From contig JADLSH010000217.1 of NCBI GenBank assembly GCA_016169945.1, positions 1,426,001 to 1,490,000 of the forward strand: a stretch of 64,000 nt of DNA. Direction: 5' to 3'. The notes beneath the pieces were generated by a model. The model worked only from the letters and a program-made list of their open reading frames with translations. It was not told where the DNA came from and did not search any database. The DNA is from Trachythela sp. YZ-2020. Its lineage: Eukaryota; Cnidaria; Anthozoa; Malacalcyonacea; Clavulariidae. The position numbers were made by a program, and so were the translations under genes. Within the stretch, counting starts at the first letter, position 1. Each line of letters begins with the position of its first letter. Below are positions 21,572-31,818 of this stretch, one piece after another.

Positions 21572-23058
21572 TCCCCGAGCCGGCGCGAAGCGCCGTACGA
21601 GGGTACTAATTCCGCTCGGATATTTACACCCGGGTATGTGAAAACATTGTGGAATGCAAAGTCGTCCACCATTTTTTTTTGTCATGGACGGTTTTTTAAG
21701 TTATGCGCATGCGCGAGTTAAAGCCGAGAGAAAACTGGTAACTAGCTACATCATGATTGGCTAAGACAACGATTTTGTTTTTATATGCAAACGTCAGAAA
21801 AATAACTGCCATTTTGGCATTTTATTTTTGGCATTTAATTTATAATGCTTTTATATGAAAACTTTTTTCAAAATTGTACTCTGGAGTCGGGACATATTAA
21901 TTCAGACAAATATTAAGTCTCCAAAACAAGAGAAGTGAAAATTGTTTAGAGGACTTTTATTTACTAAAGTCAATAAGAAAATAAAGCAGCCGAAAAGCCG
22001 AGAAAGGACAGAATTTTCGAGTTTTAAAGCGTTTTAAATTAAACGGGTAAGTGTTTATTTTGCATACTTGTTTTTGCAGTTTTGCCGTGCAACTATAGTT
22101 TGTAGTTTTGAAATTGCATAGTTCATCCTGTGTGGTCAATACAACATTGTTTTAGTGTTAATTCAAATGCGTTATATAGAAAAGAAAAACATATTTTATC
22201 TAAAAAACTTCATAGTATAAAAATACTGTTCAAAAAACAGTTGAAGTTTTATGACAATTTCGAAACGTTTTGTACAGTAAATCAAAGCCAAAAAAAGAAC
22301 AAAATAACATACCTACTTTATATAGTTGGGCAATTTGTAATTTTATTGTTAAAAGTAAAAATATTATCACAGTTTGTACAGAAAAAGAAAAGAAATATAG
22401 AGTAAAAGGCAGTTTAGTTTTACAAACTTTTCGAAACGTTTTAGTGAACGGAAGGTTGCATTAAAACATTAATTTGAAGCTTATAGAATGCATAAGAACA
22501 TACCTACCGCATATATCTCATATTTCTATGGCTAAAACAACTAATATTTTGATTATTTTTGCAGCTTTTGTAAACTGTTTTGTACTCCAGAAAAGAAATT
22601 TAATTATATTATTAATCGAGTTGCCATGGCTACTGTGCTTCCTCTTCTTGAAACAAAATTTCCATTTTTTATTCTTTCAAAAATTCTCAACCCAAAATAG
22701 ATTTCCCAAAATATTATTGTTTCCTTCCACTCTTCTTTCCAAACTATTACAGTAATGATCAAAATTTTAATGGGACATTTAAAATGAAGGGAAACACAAT
22801 AATTACGTCAAGTAAAACATTTCATATGGCGATAGCCTTTGAGTGCGTCGTGAAGAGGGGTGTAAGCCAGAAGCCCAGAGATCCAATTCAGTTTTCCAAG
22901 CCAAAATTTTGCTTTGAAGCCAGATATCTGACTCGTCTACCACCTTTGCATAGCAGATTTTGTGATGAAAAAGCCTAGTAACAGTAATGTTTTGGAATGT
23001 AGTGTCTGTCAATGTTCGGGTGCATGGGGCGAGGGGTTACTGCAAGCATGTATTTCTA
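21572..23058 (+). mobile_element. Helitron-like element, copy C
   Basis: Plus orientation: starts TCCCCGAGCCGGCGCGAAGC after a host A and ends TGTATTTCTA (the final G of CTAG appears lost or changed). About 1487 bases. It is the reverse complement of copy B over most of its length, but contains an extra stretch near 21875-22035. With copy B it forms a large inverted repeat around the RT fragment. No Rep/helicase domain is visible; short frames inside are not conserved. Confidence 0.75.
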
Positions 23059-23280
23059 TATAGTAGTGATACTAACATTGCGGAAGGATTTCCTATATAG
23101 TATTCGAAGTTGTGCGTCTATTTCACACGGAATTAGAAGAAATAGTATCAAAAGTAGTGGTACAAACAACCTTTCTGCCGTTTATTTTGCCGCAAAGCTT
23201 ACCGCGCTTGGTAATACACTGTAGAGTTTTATCTTAGAGAAATTGTGTCAACCCATCTAATGAGGTCATTTAAATTTGGT
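23059..23280. repeat. Repeat related to 26815-27660, lacking its MITE
   Basis: Matches, in reverse complement, the sequence on both sides of the 603-bp MITE at 26864-27466. Shared phrases include GAAATAGTATCAAAAGTAGTG and GTGTCAACCCATCTAATGA. It represents an approximate empty site for that MITE. Confidence 0.7.
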
Positions 23281-23814
23281 TTGGGTCAGTGTCAAACGGA
23301 ACCAAAATATCCATGCAAGATGAAGTTTATATTCAATCTCATGCAGTTGCCGTTACATGCGATAATGTTTCCCTACATTATTAGCGGTAATATGTCTAAA
23401 ATCTTTTCATATTTTTCATCCCTAACTACCCACAAAATTATTGTTTTGTTATAGTTTTCAACAAAGATGAGTTTTATTGTATATATATATATATAATTGT
23501 TTGTGTATATGCTTTTTATCACTGACTGTGCTCTATACCGTATCCTATGAGGGACACAGGTATCTCAGCCATTGGCTGCCGCCTAAAATAAAATAAAATT
23601 ATCAACATCCATCATAAAAATCGCAGCAAAGCTACCTTACCCTAACTAGTAATCACACTTCTTCAAGTCTTCAAATGTGTGTTTCCTCATCAAGATTATT
23701 AACTTTGTAGGCTTCATATGTAGAATTATTCTGAAGATATTTTAGTGATAGTTATTGTAAAATAGAAAATTATAGTATGACGCTATTGTCCAGCGTAAAT
23801 CCAAATCAAGCATT
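23281..23814. other. No gene seen
   Basis: AT-rich, with a TATATATATATATA microsatellite near 23480. No supported feature. Confidence 0.4.
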
Positions 23815-23835
23815 CCAACTTTAAACAAAGATCGC

Positions 23836-23907
23836 TGCGTTGACAGGGAATCGCACCTAGATCTACTGCATGGAAGGCAACCATGCTAACTATTACACCA
23901 TCAACCC
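23836..23907 (-). pseudogene. tRNA-Gly(TCC) pseudogene
   Basis: Same length as the intact Gly gene at 25108 but with several substitutions (TCGCACCTAG in the T arm region, CATGGAAGG in the anticodon arm, changed acceptor end). Anticodon TCC is still readable. Confidence 0.7.
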
Positions 23908-23985
23908 ATCACACATTTTTGTTCCCAATAGGTTATCAACTCAGATAAAACAGGCAACATGAAAAGGAAATGCGAAAAAAGCCAC

Positions 23986-24083
23986 TGTCAGGATTGGGAT
24001 TCGAATCCACGCCCACAATGGTGGACCAGAATTCTTAACATCAACCTTAAGTCTGGCGCTTTTGATCGCTCGGCCAACCTGAC
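23986..24083 (-). tRNA. tRNA-Leu(TAA), intron-containing, slightly degenerate
   Basis: 98 bases with intact D and T loops (GGATTCGAATCC) and anticodon loop interrupted by a roughly 14-nt intron. The acceptor has one T-T mismatch at the last pair. It may be functional or a recent pseudogene. Confidence 0.55.
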
Positions 24084-24205
24084 AAGAGGAAAAAAGTTTT
24101 CAAAGAATTTTAAAAAATGTATTCCTAATGACTGTGAACGACATCTGGGGGGTGGACAACTGTTAAAATTGATCATAGAGCCGTATATTCAACAAGCTCG
24201 TGTCT

Positions 24206-24277
24206 GGTTCTGTGGTGTAATGGTTAGCACTTTGGACTTTGAATCCAAGGATCCGAGTTCAAGTTCTTGGGATGATC
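24206..24277 (+). pseudogene. tRNA-Gln(TTG) pseudogene
   Basis: The 5' two thirds match the intact Gln genes, but about 13 bases covering the T stem and 3' acceptor strand are missing (TTCAAGTTCTTGGGATG against TTCAAGTCTCGGCAGAACC). Confidence 0.8.
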
Positions 24278-24659
24278 ACGCACATGGATTTTCATATTTA
24301 AGCAGAGGATATGATTCATGTCTAAACTTTTACTAGGTATACCACAATGCAATGTGATCACAATAATTTTCTTATGGTAGTTGACAGAAACCCTTGAATC
24401 ACGCTGGAGTTTCAAATTTTTCAAATATGGCACATTCATGCAAACCAGGCAATATATAATTATTATTACTATTATGATTAGAACAATATTCAAGCAGGAA
24501 TGCTCCGCTCACCGTAGTGATTTTTTTGGGAAATCCTTCATGTATATCATATACAAAGAATTAGAGATATATATAGAAAAGTAATAAAAATATATAGAAA
24601 TGAGACTATAACGGAAAGTTTATAATAAGAGGTTTTTTAGCAACCGTTTAAAGGTAGAC

Positions 24660-24715
24660 TAGCTGACTAGCTGACTGCCGAACGGTTAGACCACGTACTC
24701 GGCCACATTATGTTT
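24660..24715 (-). pseudogene. tRNA-Leu 5' relic
   Basis: ACCACGTACTCGGCCACATTA resembles the D arm and 5' acceptor of the tRNA-Leu(CAG)-like relic at 42533-42618. A second such relic lies at 26583-26625. No complete tRNA can be formed. Confidence 0.4.
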
Positions 24716-24855
24716 TTCTGTTTTGCATAGGGGACAATCTATAGCATAAATGATGCGGGTTATTCTGTCTCTTTATTCAAAGCTTCTTAATTTTCTTGGT
24801 AAAATTACAGGATAATCTCGTGAACTTGGAACATATTATAGATGTTTAAAACACG

Positions 24856-24929
24856 TGGCAGCGGTGAGATTCGAACGCACGCCATCGAAATGACTAAACC
24901 AGCACTTCAGACCACTCGGCCAGGCTACC
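24856..24929 (-). pseudogene. tRNA-Leu(AAG) pseudogene
   Basis: Has recognisable acceptor, D arm and T arm of tRNA-Leu(AAG), but the anticodon arm is shortened by about eight bases and the T arm carries substitutions (GAGATTCGAACGCACG). Confidence 0.75.
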
Positions 24930-25107
24930 GTTACCTGGAAGTGGTTGGAATCCTAGCAAAACCTTTCTAAAGAATATTTACTATTATATTGTAAACGGCA
25001 CTGTTTTCGGGAAAGACAAGTTGAATAAGAGTTGCGTTTTACCAAAGATGTAAAAAGAGAGGAACATATATTCCAAAGCAAGCATTCCAACCTTAAACAA
25101 AGAGCGC

Positions 25108-25179
25108 TGCGTTGACCGGGAATCGAACCCAGATCTACTGCTTGGAAGGCAACAATGCTAACCATTACACCATCAACGC
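25108..25179 (-). tRNA. tRNA-Gly(TCC)
   Basis: 72 bases. Perfect 7-bp acceptor stem (GCGTTGA with TCAACGC), anticodon loop CTTCCAA giving anticodon TCC, T loop GGTTCGATTCC intact. It resembles the general metazoan tRNA-Gly(TCC). It is the best-preserved Gly copy in the window. Confidence 0.85.
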
Positions 25180-25256
25180 GTCACACGAAATATTTTTGAA
25201 CCCAATAGGTTTTCAACTGAGATAAAACAGGCAACATTAAATGCGAAAAAAGGCAA

Positions 25257-25354
25257 TGTCAGGTGTGGGATTCGAACCCACGCCCACAATTGTGGACCAG
25301 AATTCTTAATATTCATCTTAAGTCTAGTGCCTTTGACCGCTCGGCCAACCTGAC
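25257..25354 (-). tRNA. tRNA-Leu(TAA) with intron
   Basis: 98 bases, acceptor GTCAGGT pairs fully with ACCTGAC, T arm GTGGG-TTCGAAT-CCCAC, long variable arm CCACAATTGTGG. The anticodon loop CTTAAG (anticodon TAA) is followed by a roughly 14-nt intron whose TTAAG could pair with the anticodon. A T-run (TTTTTT) follows downstream as pol III terminator. Confidence 0.85.
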
Positions 25355-25459
25355 AAGCGGAAAAGGCTTTCAAATAATTTAAAAAAATGTATTCGTGTTG
25401 ACTGTGAACGACATCTGGGGGTGGGCAACTCTTAAAATTGATTACAGAGGTGTATTTTG

Positions 25460-25590
25460 AACACGCTATTGTCTGGTTCTGTGGTGTAAATGGTCTGCAT
25501 TGGTCGCATTCGTACCCACGCCATCGAAATTACTGGTATCTGAAATTAGCGCCTTAAGGCTCTTTTCCACTCATCGCAAAAACCCACTCG
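25460..25590. pseudogene. Fused tRNA-Gln / tRNA-Leu relics
   Basis: GGTTCTGTGGTGTAAATGGT, the start of tRNA-Gln (plus), runs directly into the 3' half of a minus-strand tRNA-Leu(CAG)-like gene (CCCACGCCATCGAAATTACT with TCTGAAATTAGCGCC). Neither is complete. Confidence 0.65.
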
Positions 25591-25728
25591 CAAGCTCGCT
25601 GCGAGTACTTTGATCCTGGTAAATGACGCTGGTTATTCTGTCCCTTTATTCAAAGCCTCTCATTTTTCATGGTAAAATTGCAGCATAATCTCCTGAACGT
25701 GGAACTTATTATATATGTTTAAAATATG

Positions 25729-25810
25729 TGGCAGTGTCGGGATTCGCACCCACGCCATCGAAATGACTGGTGTCTTAAACCAGCGCCTTAAACCACTCGG
25801 CGACGCTACC
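25729..25810 (-). tRNA. tRNA-Leu(AAG), degenerate
   Basis: 82 bases with anticodon AAG (loop TTAAGAC), long variable arm and TTTT downstream. Acceptor mismatch at pair 6, a changed T loop (GTGCGAATC) and D-arm change (GTCGCCGAG) suggest a decaying copy. Confidence 0.5.
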
Positions 25811-25871
25811 ATTACCTGGAAGGTATTCGAATCGCAGGAAAACTTTCTAAATAATATGCAAAAAAAGCCAA

Positions 25872-25969
25872 TGTCAGGTGTGGTTTTCGAACCCACGCCC
25901 GCAATTGTGGACCAGAATTCTTAATATCCATGTTAAGTCTGGCGCCTTTGACCGATCGGCCAACCTGAC
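25872..25969 (-). tRNA. tRNA-Leu(TAA), degenerate, intron-containing
   Basis: 98 bases aligned with 25257-25354. Acceptor is intact, but the T arm reads GTTCGAAAACC, breaking its stem, and the D arm carries a change (CCGATCGG). Probably non-functional. Confidence 0.5.
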
Positions 25970-26091
25970 AAGCGGGAAAAGGTTTTGAAAGAGTTTTAAA
26001 AAATGTATTCCTAATGACTGTGAACGACATCTGGGGGATGGGCAACTGTTAAAATTGATTATAGAGCTGTATATTCAACAAGCACTTGTCT

Positions 26092-26163
26092 GGTTCTGTG
26101 GTGTAATGGTTAGCACTTTGGACTTTGAATCCAAGGATCCGAGTTCAAGTCTCGGCAGAACCT
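26092..26163 (+). tRNA. tRNA-Gln(TTG)
   Basis: 72 bases: acceptor GGTTCTG/CAGAACC, anticodon stem TTGGA/TCCAA with loop CTTTGAA (anticodon TTG), T arm CCGAG-TTCAAGT-CTCGG, discriminator T. All stems pair. Intact. Confidence 0.88.
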
Positions 26164-26355
26164 TGGGATGATCATGCACATGGATTTTCATATTTAGACA
26201 GAGGATATGATTCCTGCCTAAACTTTTACTAGGTATACCACAATGCAATGTGATCACAATGATTTCTTATTGTAGTTGACAGAAAGCCTTTAATCACGCT
26301 GGAGTTTCAAATTTTTCGAAATATCGCACATTCAAGCAAACAAGGCATTATATAC

Positions 26356-26388
<33 letters not shown>

Positions 26389-26710
26389 GAACAAAATTTA
26401 AACAGGAATGCTCCGCTCACCGTAGTGATTTTCAGGGAGGTCGTGCATGTATATCATATACAAAGAATTAGAGATATATATAGAAAAGTAATATAGTGGA
26501 AAAATATATAGAAATGAGACTATAACTGAAAGTTTATATTAAGAGTCATTTTAGCAACTGTTTGAAGGAATTCAAACTAGTTGACTGCCGAACGGTTAGA
26601 CCACGTACTCGGCCACATTACTTTTTTCGTTTTAGTTAGGGATAATCTATAGCATAAATGATGCGGGTTATTCTGTCTCAATATTCAAAGCTTCTTCATT
26701 TTCATTGTAA

Positions 26711-26766
26711 AATTACAGTGAGTGGTGCCTTAACCAGCGCCTTAGACCACTCGGACACGCTACCAT
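26711..26766 (-). pseudogene. tRNA-Leu(AAG) 5' half
   Basis: Only the acceptor 5' strand, D arm and anticodon arm remain (GGTGCCTTAACCAGCGCC, ACTCGGACACGCTACC). The T arm half is missing. Confidence 0.7.
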
Positions 26767-26863
26767 TTATAGATGTTTAAAAGGCATCTATGCTAATTTA
26801 TGCATGAATACATGAAAGACGTCATTAGATGGGTTGACACAATTTCTCTAATATAAAATCTAC

Positions 26864-27466
26864 AGTGTGTATAAAAAAAACTGATCCCTTTCAAATTCAA
26901 ATTAGCTATAACGTTTGGAGTAATTTGACAGCTCTAATCCCTCGTCAAATTAATATGCGTAAATGAAAACACAACTCACAAGTTCTTTCACACATTGGGA
27001 TAGGAAATTAATAATAACTTGACGCTCATATGTACAAGGTGTTTCAAACGTATTTACAATAATTTGCTCTTCATTTAATTCATGCTCAGATGAATTTACA
27101 ACTTATTTGAAAAGACTCCTGTCAACGATAAAATATTTTGACACTTGCTCACTAGAAAAATATTTGCGAAAAAAGTCACTGCTACTAAACTTTGGGTACG
27201 GTTGTAATGTTACACCATAAATATGCGCTGCTCTGCACTGAACTGACCCATTTTATCCTTTCTGCAGGTCTGAATTTAAACATATTTCTTAATTTAAACA
27301 TATATCTTTTAAATTTTCTAATTTTTATTTCTTTGAGTTTTGTCCCATGAGAACAAAACTTTGTGTTCTTACCCACCTTTAATTCAAAGCAATTAGAGCT
27401 GTCAAATTACTACAAACGTTATAGTTAATTTGAATTTGAAAGGTTCAGTTTTTTTTAGACGCACTG
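26864..27466. mobile_element. Tc1/mariner-type MITE
   Basis: Terminal inverted repeats of about 75 bases starting CAGTG(T/C)GT(A/C)TAAAAAAA, flanked by TA on both sides (26862-26863 and 27467-27468). 603 bases, no transposase. CAGT-start TIRs with TA duplication fit Tc1/mariner. A related locus at 23059-23280 lacks the insertion. Confidence 0.8.
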
Positions 27467-28054
27467 TATACTGTCTATAGTGTATTACCACACGCGGTAA
27501 ACGTTGCGGCAAAATAGACGAGAGAAAGGTTTTACAAGTGTGTAACATGTTTGTACCACTACTTTTGATACTATTTCTTCCAATTCCGTGTGAAATAGAC
27601 GCATAAATTCGAATATCACATAGGAAATCCTTATGGAATGTTATGCTATTATTGTCTATATCCCCTGAGTGTCTCGCTGGATAAATGCATAAAAATTGCT
27701 CAAATTGCAAAACAACCAAATCTCTATCAGCACGTTCAGTTACCAGTTCCAATTATTATTGAAAATACAACAGTAAATAAAATTGTCACAATGTAGTCTA
27801 TACTAATACTAACTATTAAACCTAAGTAGCTGGCGCAATTATACATACATACAAAATACACAAGAATAAAGGCCTAAAAAATTGGATAGTTCATCATTGA
27901 GATTTGAACTACTCCTTTTTTACTTTCAATGCAGTTGGACAGTATAAAGAAGTGCTGTTAGTATGCAGTATAAAGAAGTGCTGTTATACAAAAAACAAAC
28001 TACAAATAGCATGCTGTATTCGTATTTCGTATTAAAGGTATATTATTGATTGTT
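27467..28054. other. Repeat flank and spacer, no gene
   Basis: 27469-27660 is the right half of the repeat that matches 23059-23220 inverted. The remainder contains a short duplicated phrase AAAGAAGTGCTGTTA near 27950-27980 and nothing else recognised. Confidence 0.5.
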
Positions 28055-28185
28055 GTCTACATCTACATCTACATTTTATTGAGTCGGTAAAAATCGGACG
28101 ATTATCGCACCAACTATAACAATACAAAATACAAATTCTAAAAACCTAACTACAACTATCTCAACCAATCAAATAATAAAAAATA

Positions 28186-29130
28186 TTACTTAATAAAATT
28201 CTTGAGTTCACTCTTAAAAGTATCTAAGGTCTCTGATAAAACTATTTCCTTAGGAAGACTGTTCCACTCAGTTAATGTTCTAGGATAAAAAGAATATTTA
28301 AAAATGTCCTTCGTAGCTCGAGGTACTCTATACTTAAACGTATGACTGTTTCGTGTTCTTGTTTCTTGACTTGGAATCAACACGTTTTCCGTGTTCAAGT
28401 TAAGTAGGCCGCGACTTAACTTATACATCATACTTAGGCGTATACATTTCCTTCTTGTTTCCAATGTATCCCAATCCAATTCTTTTGTCATGGCTGATAC
28501 ACTAGCTGTTCGATTGTAATTTCCTAAACAGAATCGTGCCGCTGATCTCTGAACTCTTTCGACAGCAGCAACATCTTTCTTATAATAAGGGTCCCATGCT
28601 GTAGATGCATATTCAAGCATTGGTCTTACAAGACTTTTATAAGCAACTTCCTTGACATCTCTTGGACAATTCCATAGGTTCCGCTTGATAACATGTAATA
28701 CGACATTTGCCTTTCGAGTGGTATTAGATATATGAGATGACCATTTCATTTTATTATCAAACATCACCCCAAGATATGGATGGTTTTCGACTTCTTCCAG
28801 TGTTTGGCCACAGAACATATACTGTTTCTTTATGATATTATTTTTAGTTGTAATGCACATCACTTTGCACTTGGTCGGATTGAACTCCATTTGCCAACGG
28901 TCTTGCCACTCCTCGAGTTTACACAAATCAGCCTGGAGAGAATCTGAATCTACATCACTTTCAATAAAACAGTACAGCAGAGCATCATCAGCAAACAGTC
29001 TTACAGTAGATTTCAATTCATCAGCCAAGTCATTTATATACAGTAGAAACAAGACAGGACCAAGAACTGTGCCTTGTGGTACGCCAGAAGTAACTGTAAC
29101 AGGAGTTGATGTCGCGCCATCACATACCAC
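28186..29130 (-). pseudogene. Reverse transcriptase C-terminal part
   Basis: Encodes TSGVPQGTVLGPVLFLLYIN, then VRLFADDALLY with the catalytic Asp pair, then the thumb and the C-terminal region (NHPYLGVMFDNKMKW, YASTAWDPYY, FYPRTLTEWNSLPKE) ending KSELKNFIK. This is the usual C-terminus of CR1/L2-type RT proteins. It is separated by a frameshift from the upstream RT part, so it is not translated from its own Met. Confidence 0.85.
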
Positions 29131-29968
29131 AACTTGACTTCGATCTGTAAGAAATGACTTAAACCATTCTTGGAGTGGTCCCGGATCCCATAATACTCCA
29201 ACTTCGTCAATAATCTCTGGTGGGGGACTTTATCAAAAGCTTTTGAAAAGTCTAGAATGGCCAAGTTTACTTGTTTGTTTTGTTGAATAGCGTGAGTAAT
29301 GTCATGGGTAGTGCATATCAGTTGAGTTTCTGTGGATCGTTTAGCCCGAAAGCCGTGCTGATTATCAATGAGTATACCATGCCTTTCGAGATGCTTCATT
29401 AAGTGGCTATGCACAATGTGTTCTAAAACCTTGCCAGCGATGCAGGTTAGAGATATCGGCCGATAGTTTCCCGGATCACACTTTTTCCCTTTTTTAAATA
29501 CCGCACATACATTGGCTTCTTTCCATTTACCAGGTAATCTTCCGCTACTGATTGATTCCTGGTAAATATCTGTCAGAATCGGTGCTATTTGACTTGCATT
29601 CTCTTTTAGAAACCATGGCGGAATTCCATCCGGTCCACTTGCTTTCTTTGGGTCTAAGGATGCTAGTTGTTTCTCGACTCCTTTCACCGTGATCACAATA
29701 TTACCAATGGCAGGCGTGGAGTTACTTCCTGGAGTTGGTATATTCTCGACATTTTCTGTCGTGAAAACACTTGCAAATTGTTTACTAAGTACCTCAGACT
29801 TTAAACCAGCATCGCTAATGAGTTCATTATCCATTCTAAAATCTTCAACGCCTGGGTTGTCTTGTCGTAATCTCTTAATGTAGGACCAAAAGGCCTTAGG
29901 ATTTTCTTGCATAGTATCAGTTAAATAGCCAGTCAAATATGTATCCCTAGCTCTCTTCAAGTTCTTAC
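29131..29968 (-). pseudogene. Reverse transcriptase N-terminal part
   Basis: Contains a linker, then KKASGPDGIPPWFLKENA, CAVFKKGKKCDPGNYRPISL, HGFRAKRSTETQL and AILDFSKAFDKVPHQRLL, i.e. RT motifs up to the first catalytic Asp. The frame is lost around 29190, after which it continues in the 28186-29130 block. Confidence 0.85.
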
Positions 29969-31690
29969 TCAGTTGTTTCCTAGCCGTTTTAAACTTAGTC
30001 CAGTCAATCTCTTTTCCCGACTTTTTAGCTTTGTTATATAACTTTTGTTTGACTCAGGTTTGTCTCTAAGTGCACGATTAAACCAGGGCAGATTATAACG
30101 AGATGATGTGTATTTGCATGGTATGCAAGAATTCATTATGTTTTGAATACCTTGTTGGAACGCATCCCACTTAGTATCAAGGGACTCCTGCTTCAATGAA
30201 CACTCAAAGTTATTAGCCAACTCACGTAGCTTTTGCTGTATTAGTTCTTTGTCTGCCCGCTTCCGGATAAATACTTTACGCTTCACATGCCTTTTCTTTT
30301 TACAGTTTAGATTAACCTGGAAATAAACAATATCGTGGTCGCTAATTCCCGGGAGTACTTTAACCTTGTTAATAATATTTTCGTTATTCGTAAAGACCAT
30401 GTCTAATATATTGTGTGTTTCTCCCTGACTCCTTGTTGGCTCTTTAACCATTTGGTTAAGTCCATGTTCGTTTATAATTTCGAGCAATCTATCAGAATAA
30501 ACAGAAGCCTTTTCTGGAGCATAATCTTTCCAATCGATATTAGGTGCATTGAAATCTCCAGCCACTATCACATGGTGATTGTTCAGTTTATCGGATAGTT
30601 TGAAAAGCGAATTATTCAGTTCATCAAGACTAACCATATCACTCATATTCGGCCGATAATATGAAGCAAAGAAAATAGACTTTGATTTCCGGCTTTTAAT
30701 TTGACATTGTGTCCATACGATTTCACAATCTGTATCAAACTCCGAGCGTTCAGTAACCAAAATATCTTTCTTTACGGCCTGAAAGACGCCCCCATGGCGG
30801 TCGGTAGTTCTATCTTTCCTAAATATATTGTAATTACCTGGGAAAATTTCATTGCTAGTTATTCCAGAGTGAAGCCAAGATTCATTACCAATAATTATAT
30901 CTGGTTCATGTTTATCAATAATGGCCTCAAATTCAGCAACTTTATTCCTTACACTTTGACAATTCACTAGTAAACAAGTTAATTTGCATTTGTTCGCTCG
31001 AGGCTTTTTAAAATGTTTTTGAAATTTCGCCCTGCTGCGTTTGTGGGAAGTCTCGGGGATATCTTGCGGTTCCACTGAGATTTCCTCAAGAGGGGCAAAT
31101 GCATTGGCAGAAACTAGAGATTCAATTGATTCATTTAAGAACGATTTTGAAAAGTTCGGGAAGCCACAACCAGGACACAGCCATGTAAGCGATGAGTTAA
31201 ATAGTATATCATGCGTATCGCCATCAAACTCACAGCAGTTCGAATGAATCCAAACATCACATTCTTCGCAATTCATCCCCAACTGGTCCACCATTATAAA
31301 GTCTGAACATATTCCACACCGTTGTTTGTAATCTTCACCAGGGTTCTGTTCAATATCCCCTCCAAGTAACAACAGTAGGTAAAGGGATTGATGATTATTC
31401 TTACCAATTATAGTCGTTCGGTAAAACTTGTTCAGCACTTCATGACCAGATAATCTTCTTTCTTGGGCCAGACGAAAGCTAAATTCAAAGCCAGAGACTC
31501 CCTTATAAGAAGAGTGACTATTTGCTTCGTCATTGCTAAGTTTTTGTTGCAGTAAACAACCCAACAAGAAAATTATTAATGGAGCTACAAATTGCATGAC
31601 CGCCTTGCTTGACCGCCTTGCTTGACTGACTGTTGTAGAGTATATCGCTTCATCGCTTGTATTGACATAGTGCAAATTTAAGTTACACAT
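29969..31690 (-). pseudogene. APE endonuclease with 2A-like motif and PHD finger
   Basis: 573 codons to a frameshift-induced stop. Residues about 110-118 read GDIEQNPGE, a 2A-type ribosome-skipping motif except that the final Pro is Glu. A PHD-type Cys4-His-Cys3 finger follows (RCGICSDFI, CEECDVWIHSNC, WLCPGC). The endonuclease has LVNCQSVRNK, IGNESWLHS, YYRPNMSD, VAGDFNAPNIDW and GISDHDIV, so the catalytic Asn, Glu, Asp/Asn and His are kept. A frameshift near 30050 links it to the RT part: the next frame reads KEIDWTKFKTARKQLSKN. 2A-like sequences near the N-terminus are known from APE-type retrotransposons. Confidence 0.82.
31337..31357 (-). other. 2A-like peptide motif DIEQNPG
   Basis: Codons for D-I-E-Q-N-P-G preceded by a Leu-rich run (LYLLLLLGG) and followed by Glu instead of the Pro required for ribosome skipping. 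The preceding Leu run is typical of retrotransposon 2A sequences that can also act as signal sequences. Confidence 0.8.
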
Positions 31691-31818
31691 GATTATTGAA
31701 ATAAAACAAACAAGATAAATACAACTACAGTCATTTTGAAAAGCGAAGAGAATACCGGTATGTCAGTTAATAGCAAGTCTTCAGTGCGGCAACGCAACAA
31801 TTAAATCTTTCTATTTTA

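Larger units (their letters stand above)
23815..26770. repeat. tRNA gene cluster 1 (repeated blocks)
   Basis: A series of repeated blocks, each with tRNA-Leu(AAG) minus, tRNA-Gly(TCC) minus, tRNA-Leu(TAA) minus and tRNA-Gln(TTG) plus, joined by conserved spacers such as GACTGTGAACGACATCTGGG, TAAAACAGGCAACAT and ACTAGGTATACCACAATGC. Blocks are incomplete and diverged. The same spacers recur at 41.6-43.4 kb and 49.4-49.8 kb, so the two clusters share origin. Confidence 0.85.
28055..31690 (-). mobile_element. CR1/L2-like non-LTR retrotransposon, near full ORF2
   Basis: Minus-strand element with, in order, a 2A-like motif, PHD-type zinc finger, APE endonuclease and reverse transcriptase. It ends at 28055-28073 in a short (TGTAGA)n tail preceded by AATAAAA. 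The coding region is split by two frameshifts (about 30050 and 29130-29190). Probably one protein originally. The 5' boundary is uncertain; a MITE begins at 31819. Confidence 0.85.
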
